The position numbers and the translations under genes are program-made. The notes beneath the pieces were generated by a model, which had not been told where the DNA came from, searched no databases, and saw only the letters and a list, made by a program, of their open reading frames with translations. From the NCBI GenBank assembly GCA_022605955.1, contig JAKCOZ010000106.1, positions 646,501-710,500 of the forward strand: a DNA stretch of 64,000 nucleotides. Direction: 5' to 3'. Positions 57,344 to 64,000 of this stretch are shown in pieces. The stretch comes from Rallus limicola (lineage: Eukaryota > Chordata > Aves > Gruiformes > Rallidae). Position 1 is the first letter of the stretch, and each line of letters starts with the position of its first letter.

Positions 57344-59585
57344 TAGCTTTTTCAGCTACTGTAGAGAGTAAACGATTCACTTCCTGGAGGTTTGGGTTTC
57401 TATTTCTGTTGCTTTAAGCTTCTGGAGGAAATCCAGGAGGCAGAACTCCCATTTTTCTTTGTGAACCTCTTTTTTTGGAAAGTATTGACAAGCAACTCCA
57501 GAGCAGCAAGTACTCCACCTGGACAACTACGTGCCTTAGTGCACCTTGCAGCTTCTTGTGGTATCATGCTTAAAGATGTTTCAAGGAGGCAGCTGCACAG
57601 GATTACAGAAAGAAAGAGAAGTTCATGCTTTTGCATAAGACTGAGTCCTCAGAGCCTGGAGGGCTGGAACCCAACCAATCCCACTTGCTCCAGCGTGTAC
57701 CTTGTGCTGAATCTCTGCTGTAGCTAGTGTCAGGCATAGGTAGCTGTATGGAGACACAAGTGAATTGATTCAGATGCTCCTCCTTGGAGCGCGTTACCAA
57801 GGTGCTTAATGCTGGAGCCATGGTCTCTGCCAGACAAGATGAAAAGAACTTCCCAAACAAGTCTGCTGACAGGGTAAGTAATTAAAGAAATGTTAACTTT
57901 CAGATTGAACAAGAATTTTCAGTATTCCAGCCTTCTAACTCTGATCCTGCTGTTTAGTCACTATCAATAATAATCTTGCATAGTTTGGATTAGTGAGGTT
58001 TTGCAGCTAAACACAAGCTGCCCTGCAGGTGGCATTACAGACAAAAAGAGAAAGATGAAAATGGCTGTGTGTCTTATGCTATTTTAATGTTTGACAGTGG
58101 AGAGTTGCAAATTTGATATGACTAAAACTTTTCCCATGTTTATTTTCCAGCATCTTGTTTTTCTGAGGTGTTCTTTTAATGTGGCTACTCGTACATGACA
58201 GTGTTTTATGAACAGCAAATGAAACTGTGAAGTGAAAACATGCAGTTGTCTAAAACTCAAGATGTTCTGTAACAGCTGTTTATCATGTGTATGTGCTTGG
58301 GGGAAACTAGTGACCTGCACCTTCTTGCTATTTCAATTAGAAACCTCACTTGAGCACTGGAAGTCAATGGAATTGGCCATAGAAGAATCCCTAGCTGTCT
58401 GTGGTGGAGGTTAAAGACACAGACCCCCCCAAGTGCCAGCTTCCTCTTGAGTAGCTCTTGATTTTGAGCCTGAATTTCTGAATTATCTAACAAAAGCCAG
58501 TGTTTTGTGAACAGATAACATGGTATTCTCTGCCAGTTGTAGAAACAGTACAGAAAGTTTCAACTGCAGCACAAGTGCGATAATTTTGCTGTACTTGATT
58601 ATCGATAAATGTCAGTGTGATTATGGCTTATAAATACAGCTATCTCCTAATTTTTAAAACTTGTGTGGTCTGGAATGTCTTAGGTAATTGGAAAAACAGG
58701 ATAATTGGAAAAGTGGGGAATGTGGTGCAGATACATGCAGTGGAAGCTGGAGTTTCTTCAGCAGCGCTTCTTGCCTTCATCAGTGCCTCGGTGCTGCCTG
58801 ATACATGTTTGCTTTTACTTGAAATAGGGGATAAAACCCAGTAGTTTCTGGCAGATCTGAGATAGCTTGGTATGCAGTCATCTTGGATCTGGAGCATTCC
58901 TGAAGTTTGACTTCATGCCAGGCAAGGATTTTAGTTTAGGCAAAGATTACAAAATTCACTTGCGTCCAAGTGAGGAGAAAAGTCCACTTAAGCTTTGTGT
59001 TGGCCGTGTGAAGATCTTGGGCGAATAAGACTGTCAGACTGGAAGAAGCCCAGAATTGCATGTGTAGATGATAAGTGAAATAATTTCACTGGAGGTAAAT
59101 GAGTTGCCCACTTACAAAAAACGTAGTTCCTAGCAAGACATGATAATTGGGATGCAGACTTGCTGAATGTCTGTCTTGTGAGGGTTAAGTGATTATAAAC
59201 TCACTGGAAAGACCACGAGGCTTACATACAAGGCACTCACTGGAAAGTCAAGATATTTTTTTGTACTTTGTTTCTAGATGCTTATTGATGTGACAAAACT
59301 ATGCATAAGTATAAACTTAATATGGCCCACGTGTTCAACAGCACTGAAAGGAACTTCTGCTGTTTTAGCTACTGTAAAGTTGCCTATAGTGAATTCTGTC
59401 CTATGGATATTGAAAAATATGTAAATGTTATTTGTTCCTGATAAACAGCTTTATTTTAAACAAATTTATGGATTGAGGACATTAAGACTTACATTGACAA
59501 GCACATAGCAGTGAAGCCGTTGCTTTAATAATACCATTGATGGTAGGTTTGACTAAACATAGTCAGAGCAGTAACAAGAAGTGAC
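57344..59585. other. Right arm segment with coding-like pieces
   Basis: AT-rich. It holds the coding-like segment at 58906-59028 and a possible exon ending before GTAAGT at 57873. Nothing else is recognised. Confidence 0.4.
58906..59028 (+). other. Coding-like segment, right arm, unrecognised
   Basis: Mirror of 25018-25140. An AG precedes 40 codons ending in TAA, with MPGKDFSLGKDYKIHLRPSE inside. The frame is identical in both arms as far as I read it. Confidence 0.35.
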
Positions 59586-60224
59586 TTCTAGGGTGTGCCA
59601 TGGTCCTGGCAGTGTGACAGCAGTGTGCTCTGGTGGCTAAGTGGGCGAATGGGATCAAAAGGAGTGTGGCCAGCAGGTCACAGGAGGGGATCCTCCCCCT
59701 CTGCTCTGCCCCGGTCAGGCCCCACCTGGAGTGTTGTGTCCAGTGCTGGGCTGCCTGGGATAAAAAAGCCAGGGATCTCCTGGAGAGAGTCCAGAGGAGG
59801 CTCTGGAGATGCTGAAGGGCCTGGAGCATCTCCCCTGTGAGGAAAGGCCGAGTGAGCTGGGACTGTTCAGCCTGGAGAAAAGAGGGATAAGAGGGGACCT
59901 TATTAATGTTTATAAATATCTCAAGTGTGGGACACAGGGGGAAATGGCCAGCCCCTTTTCAGGGGTCTGGGGGGACAGGACAAGGGGCAATGGCTGCAAG
60001 TGAGAGCACAGGAAGTTCTGCACCAACATGGGGAAGAACTTTTCCCCAGTGAGTGTGAGGGAGCCCTGGGCCAGGCTGCCCAGGGGGGTGTGGAGTCTCC
60101 TCTGGAGAGATTCAAGACCCATCTGGATGCCTACCTGTGTGCCCTGTCCTAGGGACCCTGCTTTGGCAGGGAGTGGGACCCGATGATCTCTTGAGCTCCC
60201 TTCCAACCCCTAGGATTCTGTGAT
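59586..60224 (+). mobile_element. CR1 LINE 3' end, right arm
   Basis: Mirror of 23822-24460. It ends CCTAGGATTCTGTGATC. The broken RT-end frames are the same as on the left. Confidence 0.9.
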
Positions 60225-60355
60225 CTCCATTGCTCAAATGTGCAGCAGAAAAGTGGGAGTAGATAAGGGCCTTGTGTCTTCCTGCCAACACTTCATAACG
60301 CAGGCATGCATTCACATTGTTCATCAGATCCTTTTGTGAATATTTCTGCTTCTAG

Positions 60356-61190
60356 GATGTTCCAAGGAAGTTGTAACTGGTAGAGGAAACCTGCTGTTGA
60401 CAGCTGCTGCTGAGAAAAGAAACACTGTGAGTTATTGCCCTTTATATTTGCCCCAGATATTCTGAGTGTTTCTCAGATACCAGAAATCTGAAATGATCAG
60501 TAGATATTGCTCTCTCTAGAATTTTGAATTTTTGTCCTTGTGTTGCATTTTTGGTGTGTTAGAATATTTCTTCCCCAATAGGCAGCGTTTTTTTCTGATA
60601 AGAATCACTTCAAATGTTCAAATGTTCTCATTTGAGTCACAAGAAGCCAAAGGAATGGCAACATTCACCTGAAAACACTTTGGCTATTGGCTACGATAAG
60701 AGTTTATTTAGTTCATTAGTATCCCCCCCTCAAACAAGGACTTGCCATCATTGTGGTCTGCTTGGTAAGCGCCTCTTGTCCTGTAGTCTGTGGCACTTAG
60801 AACGTTTGTCAGTGAAACAAGATCAGAAGACTTGAAGTGTCTTGAAAGGGATGTGCATTTTTCTCTTTGACTATGCAAGTATAGTGGCTATTCAGAACAT
60901 AGTTGGGGTTAGGAACTGAACAGAAAAGCATCTCCTTCATGAAAAAGGGTTTATTTTTTTCTTCCTAAATAGAGAGTAGAGGAACCATCTACTAATGTAA
61001 TTATTAAACAGTGCATGGAGACTGTATCTTAACAGCTGTTGTCTCTTCAGATATAGATGTTTCTCTCTGACTCTTTTTTTGGGGGATCTCTCAGATGTTC
61101 ACAATGCAAGCAGATACACTATTGCTCTGTAGCCTGTCAGAAGAAAGATTGGCCAGCACATAGTGTTGTATGTGAGCCAATTAAAGAGAA
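60356..61190 (+). pseudogene. TDRD1: TDRD1-like MYND zinc-finger exons, right arm
   Basis: Exons at 60356-60426 (donor GTGAGT), 60644-60764 (donor GTAAGC) and 61085-61190 (donor GTAAGT). Phases agree between exons. The second and third give [25 protein letters not shown] and HSVVC, a full MYND ligand set like TDRD1. The third exon lacks an AG acceptor: its 5' side is a T run followed by GGGGGATCTC. No downstream Tudor exons are found up to 64000. TDRD1 is a germline piRNA-pathway scaffold. The copy seems to hold only this N-terminal region, although more could lie beyond the window. Confidence 0.72.
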
Positions 61191-61515
61191 GTAAGTTTAA
61201 TAAAGAAGTAAGTTTATTAACTTTCAGTAAAGTTCTGCCAAACAGTCTTTACAGAAAGACAATATCCCTCCCAATAGAACTTAGCTGACCATGTAAAGGC
61301 ACTGTTACAGTAAAATACATTGCTGCTTTATCTCATACTTGTCAGAAAACTGATGCTTTAGAAGGGTGACTTGAAAGATGCTGTTGGAGTTCTTTCAGTG
61401 TTCTGTAGTCTGCCTTACAGCAAGAGCATTATTTGGCTTGTGTCAGAACTGTGGGAGCAGGCAGTAAGAATACCAGCTTATCCCATGACTTTGATATTGC
61501 TGTTGATGAGGTAGG

Positions 61516-62301
61516 TGTCGTGGTTTAACCCAGCGGGCAGCTAAAACAACCACGGAGCCATTCATTCTCTCTGCCCCATCCTCATCCTGTCCAGGTCCCC
61601 TCTCCTCCTGCCAAGTGGGATGGGGGAGAGAATCCAAAAGAGAAGGTAGAATTTGTGGGTTGAAATAGACAGCTTCACATGACAAAAAAGGAAGAGAATA
61701 GTAGTCATAAACTAATATACAGAACAAGTGATGCACAGCACAACTGCTTGCCACCTGCCTGAAAACAATGCTCAGCTACTTCTTGAGCTGAACCGTCTCC
61801 TGGCCCTCTCCCCAGGTACATACTGAGCACGATGTCATATGGTCTGGAATACCCCTTGGGCCAGTTGAGGTCAGCTGCCCTGGCTGTGTCCCCTCCTGGT
61901 TCGGTGGGCACCCCCTGCCTCCTTGTTGGCAAGGTGGTATGAGAAGCTGAAACTTCCTTGGCTGCTTGGCAGCTGTCCTGGCTTTGACTGGAAGAATGTT
62001 AGTTTTCACAAGGAGCCAGCACAGGGGAGCCAGGCTGACGGAGGGCTGGGTGGTGAGAGGCAGCTTCTTGAAGGTCTGAGCGTGGCCTGAGTGTCTGCTT
62101 GGTTGTCAGGTCAGTAAGTGTCTTGTGTTATCACTGTGCTATGTGTTCTGTACCGAGTCTTGTTGTTACTTCCCCCTGCCTGTGCTGTCCCACCCCCTGG
62201 GCTTGCCTTTGCCTGTGCTCTCCCCCTCCTAAATCCTGCTGGGGGAGGAATGAGTGAGCAGTGCATGCTGCTCAGCTGTTGGCTGGACCTGAACCACGAC
62301 A
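61516..62301 (+). mobile_element. Solo LTR, right-arm copy (786 bp)
   Basis: Ends are TGTCGTGGTTTAACC and GAACCACGACA. The flanking GTAGG and GCAGG resemble a five-base target duplication with one mismatch. It contains about 118 bases (around 62026-62150) missing from the left copy. Confidence 0.8.
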
Positions 62302-64000
62302 GCAGGAGTGGAAAACAGTGTGTTAGCAACAGTATTCTCACCCTAAATTCAAAACCTAGCACTATAGCAGCTGCTGGGAAGGAAGTGAACACTCTTAGCT
62401 GAAAGCAGGACAGTAGAGGAGGGAGGGAGGAGAAATGAGACTGTGCTTTTCCACAGTGGCATGCTCAATAGATGGCATTTAACAGACTCTGAAGAGGCAC
62501 GCTTTGAATTGAACTGTATCCTTAGTGTACTTCATGTATGTTTTTTTCTTTGAGCACAGCTGCAATTAGAAGTTGTCTCAGGCCATTCTCTAGCTGCCTG
62601 TTACTGCTTTTTGGCACGATAGTTGAGATGCTCAGGAGATCACTCCCTAATCCATTTACACACTGTGAGGTTGTAAGGCAGTACCAATTGGCTGTCTGCC
62701 TTTGGAACAGTTATGGGGAGTGCTCTGAGCGTTTAAGGTGACAGTCTCTAGCAAGGTGTGATGATTGCAGTTGAGTGAATCTACAACCAGGTGTCCATAA
62801 TCAAAGTTTACTGGAGAAGAGGGGGAGGGATGTAGGAGCAAACTGGCATGTGTTATCTGTGCATTTCTTACGTATTCATCGAAGTGGCCCCACTTCTTAG
62901 CAGTTTTATAGTTCGTAAGGTTTGCTTGGGATTACTGTGTTAGTCCAACTCTACAAGGTTTCCCATTTATAATCAAAACTAATTTAGTTTTTCTTTGTAG
63001 CGTCAGGACAAACACACCCCGTGCTGCACGACAGGGAACGAACAGCTTTGCCATTCTGCGTTTGATTGGGGCGGAATAAGGGTCGACAAGACCCACGTAC
63101 TGTGAACACAGCCTCTTCATTTTGTTTTTAAGTTGGTGTTATGAAGGCGACTTGTCTATCTTTGGTTCTTCAGAATTAACACGGTTTTCTTTCTTTAACT
63201 ACAGTGTAAGTAAGAAAAACAGAGGCAAGTTCCCTGCCGAAACTGAGAAGGGAGTTTATCTTGAGGTCTAGGATGTGGTTTTCACTGTCTTGAATGGATC
63301 TGCTGGGAGCTCCTTGCAATATGCTTAGTTTAACCTGTACAGGAAAGAAACAAATTCCAAACAGTATAATCTGCGCCTCTTAGAAAGATCAGTGCTTCAA
63401 ATCAAGTTACTGGGAGAAGCATTTTTAAAGTGTTACTTCTAGAGCCATTAGCCATGCTATATAAGTTTTTGTTTGGAAAAAAACCATCTGTGAAAATGGT
63501 AAAAATCAGGACATCTATGGTGTTGCTAGAGAAACATTGTAGGGAGGAAACACGTGTAGCTTGTCCAATTTGGGAAGAATTCTGGTGTTGTCTTGTTTTA
63601 TGTGTAGATCATGACTTGGAGCCTTGCAAATTATTTGAGAAATAGGTTGAATTTAGGTATTGTGAAGTAACAGATGCAGAAAAGTTTTTGGTTTTTTTTT
63701 TCTGTAGCAGGAATGAAATGTGACAGTTCTTCTTTTTTAATGTTTTGAAGCTTCTCGATCTTTCAGCCAAACACTTCCCAAAGTCTTCTGAACTCCTCTG
63801 CAGGAGATTATTTAGCTATCTTCATGGTTTCTTGGGATGATATAGATGGAAGGGAGTAAAGGTGCATACCTCCAACTAGCCTCAAGTTTGCACTGAAAAC
63901 TTCATTGTGCAGGTCTTTCAAGTAGCTCATTCCTCTGTTTAACTCTTTGAAGGAATTTACAAAGGAGGCTTTAGTTTGGGTATTTAACTTCTGCTAGTTC
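62302..64000. other. Right arm outer segment
   Basis: No gene recognised. A 71-codon plus-strand frame at 63430-63645 is conserved in the left arm (20726-20511) with one clear change, but has no recognisable family. The window ends inside the palindrome arm. Confidence 0.4.

Larger units (their letters stand above)
41955..64000 (-). repeat. Right arm of a giant palindrome (continues beyond window)
   Basis: This is the reverse complement of 20156-40951 with a small number of indels. The last bases of the window pair with the left arm at 20156, so the arm does not end inside the window. It is longer than the left arm mainly because of the minisatellite at 54129-56216. Confidence 0.96.

Noticed and set aside
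20156..64000. The palindrome as an assembly artefact (two haplotypes joined head to head)
   Set aside because: The arms differ by several specific structural changes and the spacer is asymmetric with a complex junction. Not excluded without long reads, but less likely.
20156..64000. Assignment to the W chromosome
   Set aside because: Palindrome plus ERVs plus germline gene pieces is suggestive, but no known W gene is present in the window.

Overview
This window looks like bird genomic DNA, probably from a galliform. It carries several CR1 LINE 3' ends with the avian ATTCTGTGATTCT tail, several avian-type endogenous retroviruses (ERVs) including a gag-like frame resembling the chicken ENS-1/ERNI family, and pieces of intron-containing vertebrate genes. 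No complete host protein-coding gene was found. Every recognisable gene is a fragment, and most fragments show visible damage.

Left part (1-20155). This part has no partner elsewhere in the window. In order it holds an ERV gag-like frame with one stop (25-1131) and a broken PXK copy on the minus strand (2126-9567: promoter with exon 1, then only part of the 3' exons). Next come the last four exons of a PRKAR2A copy (10280-14226, one-base deletion in the third), a solo LTR (14456-15054), an H2A.Z-like exon piece (15373-15444) and a truncated class I ERV (16682-19012). Two CR1 3' ends lie within it.

Palindrome (20156-64000). The rest of the window is one very large inverted repeat. The left arm (20156-40951) is mirrored by the right arm (41955-64000) around a spacer of about 1 kb, and the right arm runs off the window edge. 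From outside to inside each arm holds: a region with TDRD1-like MYND zinc-finger exons; a CR1; unrecognised coding-like exons; a CpG-rich zone with a heat-shock-element promoter; an alpharetrovirus-like ERV (degenerate pol, env, LTR); an ERV-L LTR; a class I ERV (pol, env, LTR) that appears nested in ERV-L; and an ERV-L integrase. The spacer holds the ERV-L RNase H and a head-to-head junction of two ERV-L pieces.

Differences between arms. The arms look nearly identical over most of their length but differ at a few clear places. A 29-bp GC-rich minisatellite has about 72 copies on the right and about two shorter units on the left. About 750 bp of CpG/pyrimidine-rich sequence is left-only. A truncated LTR is right-only. 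About 267 bp of env is missing on the right and about 118 bp of an LTR is missing on the left. A CCAAT box is lost from the left promoter. The small loop of a hairpin is flipped relative to its flanks. The locus is best read as a mosaic amplicon of duplicated gene fragments and nested ERVs arranged as a palindrome. Such structures are typical of sex-limited or ampliconic regions, but the sequence does not establish the chromosome.
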